In this document: piece after piece, positions 1 through 6,966 of the stretch
Numbering within the stretch: the first letter of the stretch is position 1
Layout of the letters: the number at the start of each line of letters is the position of its first letter
NCBI GenBank assembly: GCA_035547835.1
Contig: DASZTW010000012.1
Location: 1 to 64,000, forward strand
Source of the DNA: Acidimicrobiales bacterium
GTDB taxonomy: Bacteria > Actinomycetota > Acidimicrobiia > Acidimicrobiales > Iamiaceae
DNA length: 64,000 nucleotides
Direction: 5' to 3'
Translations under genes and position numbers: made by a program
Notes under the pieces: model-generated
Seen by the model: the letters and a program-made list of their open reading frames with translations, nothing else
The model's database searches: none
What the model was told of the DNA's origin: nothing

Positions 1-45
1 GCTGTGCGCGCTGGACCACCTCCACGGTGGTCGAGCGCGCACAGC
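1..45. repeat. 45-bp palindrome, family B copy 1
   Basis: Two 20-base arms flank a 5-base loop (21-25). The left arm begins GCTGTGCGCGC and the right arm ends GCGCGCACAGC; 19 of 20 positions pair. It lies just downstream of the signal peptidase stop codon at 63. The same 20-5-20 layout recurs at 35166-35210 with different but still paired bases, so the fold rather than the sequence seems conserved. It may act as a terminator or as a REP-like element. Confidence 0.8.
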
Positions 46-62
46 AGGAGGTCGGGGGGTCG

Positions 63-602
63 TCACCGGGCGTCCTGGAGGTCGTCGTGGTGCTCGTGGT
101 CGACCCAGATCGACCACAGGATCGAGCCGACCAGGAGGCCCGGGAGGATCCACCGCAGCGCGAGCTGCACGGGCGGGCGGCGCAGCCACACGATGGCGTC
201 GCCGAGGTGGGGGATCGTCGCCCGCACCGTCCACACGTGCCTGGTGCGCACGACGGCGGTCCACGGGTCGTTCCCGTTGTTGGCGTCACCTTTGGTCTGG
301 ACCTCGTACGCCGTGCCGTGCGAGCCCGGCAGCGGCCGCACCCACACCACGCGGTGGGAGATCACCCGGTGGTCTGCCACCGGGATGTGGTACGTGAACA
401 CATCGCCGGCCCGGAGGCTGCTGGTGGGCTTGGTGGTGCCGACGACCACGGACCCCGGTGGGATGCCGGGGCGCATCGAACCGGTCAGCATCACCATCGT
501 CCGGTAGTCGAAGAGGCGTGGGCCGATGGCCAAGAAGAACAGAAGGGCGGCGGCCACGATGACCGCCGCCCACTCTGCGAACGCCCCGATCTTTCGGACC
601 AT
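63..602 (-). CDS. SipW-type signal peptidase I
   Basis: A 179-residue membrane serine peptidase that should remove signal peptides on the outer face of the membrane. One membrane segment lies near residues 11-28 and a second near 147-167. The nucleophile is probably Ser42 in LTGSMRPG. The next conserved box, DHRVISHRV (residues 77-85), carries His where the ordinary bacterial family has Lys, which marks the ER/archaeal/SipW subtype. TKGDANNGNDP (103-113) is the third family box. The start ATG lies 8 bases after the stop of the TasA-like gene, so the two are almost surely one transcript with enzyme and substrate paired. The pairing is inferred from the known SipW-TasA arrangement. Confidence 0.88.
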   Translation of the reverse strand: MVRKIGAFAEWAAVIVAAALLFFLAIGPRLFDYRTMVMLTGSMRPGIPPGSVVVGTTKPTSSLRAGDVFTYHIPVADHRVISHRVVWVRPLPGSHGTAYEVQTKGDANNGNDPWTAVVRTRHVWTVRATIPHLGDAIVWLRRPPVQLALRWILPGLLVGSILWSIWVDHEHHDDLQDAR

Positions 603-610
603 CGTTCAGG

Positions 611-1285
611 TCACTTGTTGGTCGCAGCCCGCTGGGTGCCGGTGAAGGCGACGTTCAGCGTGGTGCTCAGGCCCTGGAACGTGTTGTCGGCCGTCTGCGG
701 GAGCGTGAACGTCGCCCGCAGGTAGTCCGAGGAGCCGGCGGTCAGCGAGCTGAGCCCGCTGAGTGCAGTGTTGGTGGTGAGGTTCGCCACCGGGGTCGAT
801 GCCAGCGCCGATGTGGTCGTGCCACCGCAGGTGTACGTGTACGCCGGCGCGGTCCCCGCTTCGACCCACGCCTGGCTGCACTTGTCGATCTGCAGCTGCA
901 GGCCGTTGACGGCATCGGTGTCGAGCTTGCTGCTGGTGCCGGCTGACGGCGTGACGGTTGCCGTCACGGACGCCATGTCCAGCGTGCCGGTGTTGTCGAG
1001 CTCGAAGCCTCGCTGGAACGTGTCGCCGGCAGCCAGGTTGGTGGCGCCGACGGCCAAGCGGTTGTTCGCCCCGAAGGTCAGCACGACGGTGCCCGAGCTG
1101 TCGGCTTGGGGACCGGCCGTGGTGGTGGAGGTGAACGTGCCGAAGGTCCCGAGTCCTGCGACCGCAGCCGCGGTCGCGAGGGTCGCGACGGTGGCGAGGA
1201 TCTTCCCGCGGCGGCTGAGGCCACGCCGCTTCCGGGCTCCGGGGTGGCCTCCACCGATGGTGTTGGATGCTTGGTGCACTGCCAT
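611..1285 (-). CDS. TasA/camelysin-like secreted protein with SipW-type signal
   Basis: A 224-residue exported protein. The chosen ATG at 1285 has an AAAGGA ribosome site 8 bases upstream; longer versions of the frame lack one and read as low-complexity Pro/Arg. The N-terminus holds a twin-Arg-like basic stretch (RRGK), a hydrophobic run and GTFGTFTST, the pattern of SipW-processed precursors. The remainder is Thr/Ser/Ala-rich beta-type sequence with two Cys, probably disulfide-bonded. In Bacillus such proteins form extracellular fibres or surface coats, but the role here is unknown. The signal peptidase follows after 8 bases. DosR-like boxes lie 206-294 bases upstream of the start. Confidence 0.75.
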   Translation of the reverse strand: MAVHQASNTIGGGHPGARKRRGLSRRGKILATVATLATAAAVAGLGTFGTFTSTTTAGPQADSSGTVVLTFGANNRLAVGATNLAAGDTFQRGFELDNTGTLDMASVTATVTPSAGTSSKLDTDAVNGLQLQIDKCSQAWVEAGTAPAYTYTCGGTTTSALASTPVANLTTNTALSGLSSLTAGSSDYLRATFTLPQTADNTFQGLSTTLNVAFTGTQRAATNK

Positions 1286-1711
1286 GGTTCGTGTCCTTTG
1301 CTTGGCAAGTAGGTCGCCCGGTCTGTCTTGCCGGACATCTCGATCGTCGGGGGTTTTCGGGGCGCGGCAAATGGCCCGCTCGGGTGGGGGCGGGTGGTGG
1401 GCCGGGTCCGCTGCCGGGCCGCCCGGCGGCCGGCGGGCTTCGATCCGCGGTCGGGCGTTCACCGCCCTCGCCTGGTGGGATCAGCCGTCAGGGACGGAAG
1501 TCCCGAGCCGACCCGGGACTTTCGTCCCGGTCGCTGCTGGCCCGTTCGGGCGCTGGGCACCACCCGGGACCTTTGACCCTTTTCGGTCCGTGTGACGGGG
1601 GAGTGCGCGGGTCGGCGGTGGCGAGCCAGCAGAGGTGTCCCGCGGTGGGACGATGTCGCTCCGGCGGCGCGGCGCGGACGCGGACCGCCCGGCGTCCCGG
1701 CAGCGGAGCGG
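1286..1711. other. 426-bp gene-free stretch upstream of the TasA-like gene
   Basis: No credible gene is seen between the TasA-like start (1285) and the cofE stop (1712). It holds the TasA-like ribosome site (rc of 1294-1299), a G-rich stretch around 1375-1440 and the DosR-like boxes listed separately. It should contain the promoter of the TasA-like/signal peptidase pair. Confidence 0.6.
1491..1579. promoter_or_regulatory. Three DosR/DevR-box-like sites
   Basis: Three 14-base sites follow the pattern GGGAC-N4-GTCCC: GGGACGGAAGTCCC (1491-1504), GGGACTTTCGTCCC (1515-1528) and the weaker GGGACCTTTGACCC (1566-1579). The known DosR/DevR core is GGGACTWWAGTCCC, and the middle site differs from it at one position. 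The first two also pair with each other as a 15-base inverted repeat (14 of 15) around an 8-base loop, so a plain hairpin is an alternative reading. They precede the TasA-like/signal peptidase pair and follow cofE. Control by hypoxia or redox state would be an inference. Confidence 0.5.
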
Positions 1712-2407
1712 TCAGCGGAAGAGGTCTTCGGCCGGTGGGCGGACGATCTCGTCGCGCACGTCGCCGCGCCGGAACCAGCCGGTGTCGACGCCGCGCACGA
1801 TGGCGACCGGCACGCCCGACGCCTTGCCCATCACCAAGTCGGCCGCGCCGGCGATCTCGTCGACGACGGCGACTTCGGTGGCCTGCAGCTCCCGGCCGCG
1901 GTCGTCGACCGAGCCGCGCAAGTCGAGGATGGGACCGATGCCGGCCGAGCCGATGGCGATGTCGGTGACGCCACGACGCCACGTGCGGCCGAACGTGTCG
2001 CTCACGATCACCGCGACCTCGACGCCCGCTGCTGCGCGGAGGCCGTCGCGGATGCGCCGGGCCGAGCGATCGGGATCGACGGGCAGCAACGCAGCCCATC
2101 CCTCGTCGACGTTGGACAGGTCGACGCCCGCGTTGGCGCACACGAAACCGTGTCTCGTCTCGACGATCACGAGGTCGCCGCGGCGTCGCAGCACCCGCAC
2201 GGACTCGGCCTCGATCACCGCGAGGCGCGACGCGGGGTCGTCGGGATCGACCGGCACCAGGCGGCCTTCGGCCTTCGACACGACCTTCTGGGTGACGACC
2301 ACCACGTCGCCGCCGCGGAGGTCGGCGGCGGCCGCGATGATCGCCGCCAGGTCGTCACCGGGGTGGATCTCCCCGATGCCGGTGACCGCGATGACCTCGA
2401 TCGTCAC
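1712..2407 (-). CDS. cofE: Coenzyme F420-0:L-glutamate ligase
   Basis: A 231-residue enzyme that adds gamma-linked glutamate to F420-0 using GTP. Family hallmarks visible include ITGIGEI-like VTGIGEIHPGDDL near the N-terminus, VVVTQKVVSKAEGR, FVCANAGVDLSN and VSDTFGRTWRRG. The GTG at 2407 is chosen because its bases overlap the cofD stop as GTGA and the conserved sequence starts there. The protein ends after the ligase domain; the C-terminal nitroreductase-like domain of mycobacterial FbiB is absent. It forms a two-gene unit with cofD and serves the F420-type LLM enzymes seen elsewhere in the window. Confidence 0.93.
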   Translation of the reverse strand: MTIEVIAVTGIGEIHPGDDLAAIIAAAADLRGGDVVVVTQKVVSKAEGRLVPVDPDDPASRLAVIEAESVRVLRRRGDLVIVETRHGFVCANAGVDLSNVDEGWAALLPVDPDRSARRIRDGLRAAAGVEVAVIVSDTFGRTWRRGVTDIAIGSAGIGPILDLRGSVDDRGRELQATEVAVVDEIAGAADLVMGKASGVPVAIVRGVDTGWFRRGDVRDEIVRPPAEDLFR

Positions 2408-3336
2408 GCCGCGTCCAACACGGTGCGGGCGAGGGTCGCAGCGGCTGCGGGGCTCGACATGATCGTGGGCGCCGCCACGCACTCGATGCCGGCGGCTTCG
2501 ACGTGAGGTGCCAGGGCGGCGTCGGCCTCGTCGATCACCAACGTGCGCGCCAGCGGGGCGTACAGGCGGGCGATGCCGACGACGGTGGGCTCGTGGCCGA
2601 GCTCGCGCAGCATGCGATCGGCGGGGCCTTTCAACGCCGCGCCGGCCACGATCGGCGACACCGCCACCGTGTCGGCGCGGCGGGCTTCGATGGCGGCACG
2701 GACCCCGTCGACGGCGAGCAGCGGGCCGATCGACACGATCGGGTTCGACGGCGCGATCACCACGCGATCGGCGGCGGCGATCGCGGCCAGCACGTCGGGG
2801 CCGGGCTTGGCGACATCGGCACCGTCGAAGCGCACCGCTGTGATGGGAACCTCGTGGCGGTGCTCGACGAAGTACTCCTGGAACGCCAGCTCGGTGGCCC
2901 CGCGGTCGAGGGTGACGGTGAGCGTCGTGCGCAGCGGGTCGTCGGTGACGGGCAGCAAGCGGAACCCGAGTTCCCAGGCCCGAGTGATCTCGGCGGTGAC
3001 CTCGGTGAGCGTGGCGCCCTCGGCGAGACGCCGGGTGCGGAACAGGTGCGTGGCGAGGTCGCGGTCGCCGAGGTTGAACCAGGTGGGCCCGCCGTAGCGG
3101 CCGAGCGCATCCATGGCCTGCCAGGTCTCGCCGGCGAGGCCCCAGCCGCGGTCGGGGTCGATGGCCCCGGCGACGGTGTACGTGACCGTGTCGAGGTCGG
3201 GGCTGATGTGCAGACCGTGGAGCTCGAGGTCGTCACCGACGTTGCCGATCACGGTCACGTCGCCGGCGGGGTGGACCTGCACCACCCCTGCCAGCAGCCG
3301 GGCCGCGCCCACACCACCGGCAAGCACACAGATCAT
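2404..3336 (-). CDS. cofD: 2-phospho-L-lactate (or phosphoenolpyruvate) transferase for F420
   Basis: A 310-residue CofD/FbiA enzyme joining the phosphoester side chain to the deazaflavin FO, giving F420-0 or its dehydro form. The N-terminal AGGVGAARLLAG nucleotide loop, GNVGDDLELHGLHISPDLDT and PSNPIVSIGPLL are characteristic, and the length is typical. It is the upstream member of the cofD-cofE pair, whose start and stop codons overlap by four bases. Whether it uses lactyl-GDP or the PEP-derived donor cannot be read from the sequence. Actinobacterial FbiA proteins generally use PEP. Confidence 0.94.
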   Translation of the reverse strand: MICVLAGGVGAARLLAGVVQVHPAGDVTVIGNVGDDLELHGLHISPDLDTVTYTVAGAIDPDRGWGLAGETWQAMDALGRYGGPTWFNLGDRDLATHLFRTRRLAEGATLTEVTAEITRAWELGFRLLPVTDDPLRTTLTVTLDRGATELAFQEYFVEHRHEVPITAVRFDGADVAKPGPDVLAAIAAADRVVIAPSNPIVSIGPLLAVDGVRAAIEARRADTVAVSPIVAGAALKGPADRMLRELGHEPTVVGIARLYAPLARTLVIDEADAALAPHVEAAGIECVAAPTIMSSPAAAATLARTVLDAA

Positions 3337-3390
3337 CCGCCGACGCTATCCCCGCGCCGACCCCCCGACCCCTCCCGACCCGCTTCTCCT

Positions 3391-3444
3391 CCATTCTGGG
3401 CTGCTTTTTACGCGTTGGGACGCGTCGTTTTCAGCCCAGAACGG
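3391..3444. repeat. 54-bp palindrome, family A copy 1
   Basis: Arms of 13 bases (left CCATTCTGGGCTG, right CAGCCCAGAACGG, 12 of 13 paired) enclose a 28-base loop that itself holds ACGCGT-TGGG-ACGCGT. It lies between the cofD start and the 3' end of the Ig-like gene. Three more copies with the same 13-28-13 spacing are at 28527, 48728 and 60415. Confidence 0.88.
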
Positions 3445-3445
3445 T

Positions 3446-3487
3446 GGGTCAGGCGGTGACGGGGGTCAGGCGTCAGGCGTCAGGCGT
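3446..3487. repeat. GTCAGGC short repeat running into a stop codon
   Basis: Four GTCAGGC heptamers occur here, three of them back to back. The TCA at 3480-3482, inside the last one, is the stop codon of the minus-strand Ig-like gene. Similar GTCAG arrays end other minus-strand genes near 31429, 46949 and 51111. Confidence 0.7.
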
Positions 3488-3986
3488 TGGCGCGCTTGCG
3501 GCTGGCCAGGATGATCAGGCCGCCGAGGGCGAGCAGCAGGGCTGCGCCACCGGTCATCATGCCGATCTCGGCACCGGTGAAGGCGAGGCCGCCGCCGGTG
3601 GACGTGCTGCCGGTGGCCGAAGCCGGCACCGTGATCGCGAAGCTGGCGGTGTTGCCGGCGGAGTCGGTGGCGGTGATCGTGTGGGCGCCGGGGGCGACGT
3701 TCGGGACCGTGACCGGGGCAGTGAACGCACCGGTGGCGTCAGACGTGACCGTTCCGACAGTGACGGCCTGGGAGTGGAAGTCGATCGTGATCGTGAGGCT
3801 GTGCCCGAAGCCCGAGCCGGTGCAGGTGATGGTGACACCCGTTGACGCGACGCTGGCGGAGCAGGTGAGCGACGGGGCGCCCGGGGGCGGGCCGTAGCCC
3901 GGACCCGTTGGTGGTGTCTGGGCGAACGCGGGGGCAGCCGTGAACGCGACCAGTGCTGCTGCGACGATCAGCACACGCTTGATCAT
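3480..3986 (-). CDS. Secreted Ig-like protein with LAFTG sorting-type tail
   Basis: A 168-residue surface protein. The ATG at 3986 is preceded by a GGAGGG ribosome site and opens a clear signal peptide (MIKRVLIVAAALVAFTAAPAFA). A Pro/Gly stretch leads into one beta-sandwich, Ig/IPT-like domain (about residues 38-125), then a Ser/Thr/Gly spacer, LAFTG, a hydrophobic helix and RKRANA. LAxTG followed by a helix and basic end is the signal used by class E sortases in actinobacteria, so covalent wall attachment is likely. No sortase gene is in this window. Its partner or ligand is unknown. Confidence 0.78.
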   Translation of the reverse strand: MIKRVLIVAAALVAFTAAPAFAQTPPTGPGYGPPPGAPSLTCSASVASTGVTITCTGSGFGHSLTITIDFHSQAVTVGTVTSDATGAFTAPVTVPNVAPGAHTITATDSAGNTASFAITVPASATGSTSTGGGLAFTGAEIGMMTGGAALLLALGGLIILASRKRANA

Positions 3987-4152
3987 GGACGTTCCCTCCA
4001 GGGATGGACGGCCGGGCGACCGTGCCGGGGTTCTCTGTTCCGCCTTGGCACGCAGCCATGAATGACTACCAATGACCACGCAGGTTAGACGCGTGCGCGC
4101 GGTGCGTGCCAGTTATTCGTTTATCTGGCGTTTCACCAGCCCTTTTGCACCC

Positions 4153-6654
4153 TCAGTGGTCGACGTCAGCTGTCCAAGTGCGTTCGGTGGTCAGCACGCC
4201 GCGGAGGGTCGCCGTGGGGTCGGCGTGCCATCCGGGCGGGAGGCTCAGCCGCACCTCGACCTGGTCGGGCAGCACCATCGGCTGGGGGTGAAGGATCAGC
4301 GCGTAGCGGGTCGCGGCGCGGTGAGCGCCGCCGGGAAGCCGCCGGTCCGGGGCCGGGGGGAGGACACCGGACAGGTGGTACGTGATCGTGCGCGTGCCGC
4401 CGGGCGGGATCTGCACCGACAGGCCGTAGGCGTTGGCGCCGGCCTCGACGTTGGAGTCGAAGGACTTGTCGGTGCCGTCGACGTCGACCGCCTCGAGCTC
4501 GAGCCCCGAGTACAAGGTGGCGTAGGTGGCGTTGGTGCCTTCGGGCAACCCGAAGTTGTTGCCGATCAGGTAGGGCGGCAGGCCGGTCGACGGTGCCGTG
4601 TTGTGGAGGCGGACGGTGGCGGTGGCGGTGGTGGCGCCGCTGTCGGGATCGGTGCGCACGTCGTACGTGATCGATCGCTGCAAGAAGTTGTCGATCTTGG
4701 ACTGGCCCTCGTTCTGGGTGGTCAGCGCGAGGAGGTCGCTGCCCTCGGCGCGGGCGCGGGCCCCGGGGAAGGTGCCGTCGAGCCCGATCGTCTTCATCAG
4801 CGCCTGCTCGTCGGCGTGGCGGCTCCAGAACAGCAGCCGGCCCTGGTGCATCGAGGGGCTCAGCAGGTCGGCAAGTGACCGAGGCCCTGGCAGGGTGCCG
4901 TTGGTGAGCTTGTCGAAGGTGGCGCGCATCACGTCTTGGAGGTAGTCGTGACGGTCCCGTTGCTGGATGCCCGGCTGCGGGAACTCGACGTACTGGTCGT
5001 GGAGGAGGAACTGCTCGACGTTCTTCGACGTGAGGGGGCTCGTCCGGCCCTCGACCTGGATGGGCCCGGTGATCTGGAGCAGCGCGGCCATCGCCTTGGG
5101 GTCGAGCGCGAGCACGCCGTCGACCGGCACGCCGCCGGACTGCGGGTAGAGCTCGGCCAGCACGTGGGCGTCGGTGGGGAAGTCGGGGGAGAAGAACGCG
5201 TCGCCCGGCGAGTTCTGGGCGCCGAAGCGGTAGTAGCGGGCGAGGTAGTCGGCCGGCCCGGAGATGTGGCGGGTGCCGTCGGGTGCCGCGCGCCGCAGGG
5301 TTCCGGCGTCGCCGGAGCGGACGAGCTGCAAGTGACCGTGGTCGGCCACGACCTCGCCCCAGGCGCCGACGAACCCGCCCAACCCCCGCTGCTCGGTGGG
5401 GGTCATGAACGCAACGAGGTAGTGGCGGGGGCCGTCGGCGCCGAGCAGCGCCGGTGCGACGCTCGACGCCTCGGTGGCGAGCCGTGCTTCGGGCAACGCC
5501 TTGTCGATCTGGTGGGTGAAGCTGCGCAGCCGGCTGCGCACCGGACCCACGAGCCACGGGTCGTCGACGTTGGCGGTGGCCTTCTCGGCGCTGCGGAGCG
5601 CGGCCGTCAGGCGCTCGAGCGGCGGGGTCATTGCGGCGAGCTTGGTGGTGTCGAGGTGGCCGGCCCGGTAACGAAGCTGGTTGTAGTCGGCTTCGCTGGC
5701 CGACTTGGATGCCACGGCCGTCACGTCGACCGCGGTGCTGGTGGTGCTCGCCAGCGCGGTGCGGTGCTGGCTCACCACGGGCACGAGGCCCGAGACGAGC
5801 GTGAACGGATTGGCTGACTTTCGATGCGCGCGTTGGAAGGCGATGTGCGCCCGGTTCAAGGCGGCCACGGCGGTGGCCTGGTTGGCGTTGCTGGCGGAGT
5901 TGAAGGCGAGGTTGGTGTTGGCCACGCCGGTCTGGATGTCGGCGCGGGCGAGCAAGGCGCCGATCACGGCCGGGATCGACAGCACCACGAGCGCGGCGAC
6001 GAAACTGATCGCGACACGGCGGCAGACCTTCTGGGTGCTGCTCCGTGCTGCCCGGTAAGCCGAGACGACCACGGGTGCCACGGCCACGCAGGTGATGAGG
6101 GCGGTGAGCCCGTGGAAGCCGATGGCGTGGAGGTGCAACAGCACTTGCGCGGCGACGGCCCCCACCGCGGCCCCGACGCGGCGCAACCTGCGTGGTTGGA
6201 GGGTGCCGGCGAACGCCACCACGATGGCCAGCGCGGCGGGGGCGATCCACCAGCCGCGGCTGAAGGCCAGCGCAAGCGCGCACATCACCAGGGTGGGTCC
6301 GCGGCGTGACCGGCCGGCGGCCAGCGCGACCAACGCGCCGAAGCCGGCGCGGTAGAGCGCGTCGACCACGGTGTGGCCGGTGGGGTGTGCCGACGCGAAC
6401 ACCGCGAGGATCGCCGAGAGCGCGACGAACACCAGGGCTTGTTGGCGAGCTGCGGACTGGCGGGCGTCGCGATGGCGCCGGCGGGCTTCGGCTCGCGCTT
6501 GGTGCAGTTCAACGCTCAAAGTGCGTGGACGGTAGCCGATAGGACCAGCATCGTTGAGCACGCGGGAGCGATGCTCGCGGCCTGCCGGTGCTTGGTCGGG
6601 TGCGTCGAGCTCGAGGTGACGCGGCGCGAGCGCGCCCGCGCTCACCGCGCACAC
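4153..6654 (-). CDS. DUF4012 membrane protein
   Basis: A large membrane-anchored protein, 833 residues in the longest form. An Arg-rich cytoplasmic N-terminus (QARAEARRRHRDARQ) is followed by several membrane segments between about residues 71 and 245. A long extracytoplasmic part matches the DUF4012 family (for example YLVAFMTPTEQRGLGGFVGAWGE and VDGVLALDPKAMAALLQITGPI). Members commonly sit beside capsule or polysaccharide genes, as here, but their activity is not established. Resemblance to LytR-type assembly proteins has been suggested by context only. The start is uncertain: GTG 6654, GTG 6561 and TTG 6519 are all possible, and the conserved part begins only after the last. Confidence 0.75.
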   Translation of the reverse strand: MCAVSAGALAPRHLELDAPDQAPAGREHRSRVLNDAGPIGYRPRTLSVELHQARAEARRRHRDARQSAARQQALVFVALSAILAVFASAHPTGHTVVDALYRAGFGALVALAAGRSRRGPTLVMCALALAFSRGWWIAPAALAIVVAFAGTLQPRRLRRVGAAVGAVAAQVLLHLHAIGFHGLTALITCVAVAPVVVSAYRAARSSTQKVCRRVAISFVAALVVLSIPAVIGALLARADIQTGVANTNLAFNSASNANQATAVAALNRAHIAFQRAHRKSANPFTLVSGLVPVVSQHRTALASTTSTAVDVTAVASKSASEADYNQLRYRAGHLDTTKLAAMTPPLERLTAALRSAEKATANVDDPWLVGPVRSRLRSFTHQIDKALPEARLATEASSVAPALLGADGPRHYLVAFMTPTEQRGLGGFVGAWGEVVADHGHLQLVRSGDAGTLRRAAPDGTRHISGPADYLARYYRFGAQNSPGDAFFSPDFPTDAHVLAELYPQSGGVPVDGVLALDPKAMAALLQITGPIQVEGRTSPLTSKNVEQFLLHDQYVEFPQPGIQQRDRHDYLQDVMRATFDKLTNGTLPGPRSLADLLSPSMHQGRLLFWSRHADEQALMKTIGLDGTFPGARARAEGSDLLALTTQNEGQSKIDNFLQRSITYDVRTDPDSGATTATATVRLHNTAPSTGLPPYLIGNNFGLPEGTNATYATLYSGLELEAVDVDGTDKSFDSNVEAGANAYGLSVQIPPGGTRTITYHLSGVLPPAPDRRLPGGAHRAATRYALILHPQPMVLPDQVEVRLSLPPGWHADPTATLRGVLTTERTWTADVDH

Positions 6655-6966
6655 GCAGGCGGCGGTGGTTGTCGACGGGACATCGAATCGCTACCTAGAG
6701 TGCTTCGATGAGCGCGAAGCGCGTTTTGACAGCTAACGTCCGCGTCGCGGCACTCGGTGGTTCGCTCACCGGGTTCTGCGGTCGTTGGCTCCGGCCACTC
6801 GGCTGCCAGAGCGAACAGGCTCCTCGGCGGGTGAGTCCGGTCGTGCGCGCGGTTGGACACAGGCTTGGGCGCCTCTCGGGTGCGCTCCGGGGTTCTGCAG
6901 TGCTCAGAAGCGAAAGCAGGGTCGATTTGCACTCGAGCGTGGCGGACGTCTCGTTGGGTTGCGGCA
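6655..6966. other. Divergent spacer between the DUF4012 gene and the glycan operon
   Basis: About 310 bases with no supported gene. A TTGACA hexamer sits at 6726-6731, but no convincing -10 follows at normal spacing. A short open frame from 6708 has no ribosome site and no recognisable sequence. The promoters of the DUF4012 gene and the 16-kb glycan operon should lie here. Confidence 0.45.
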
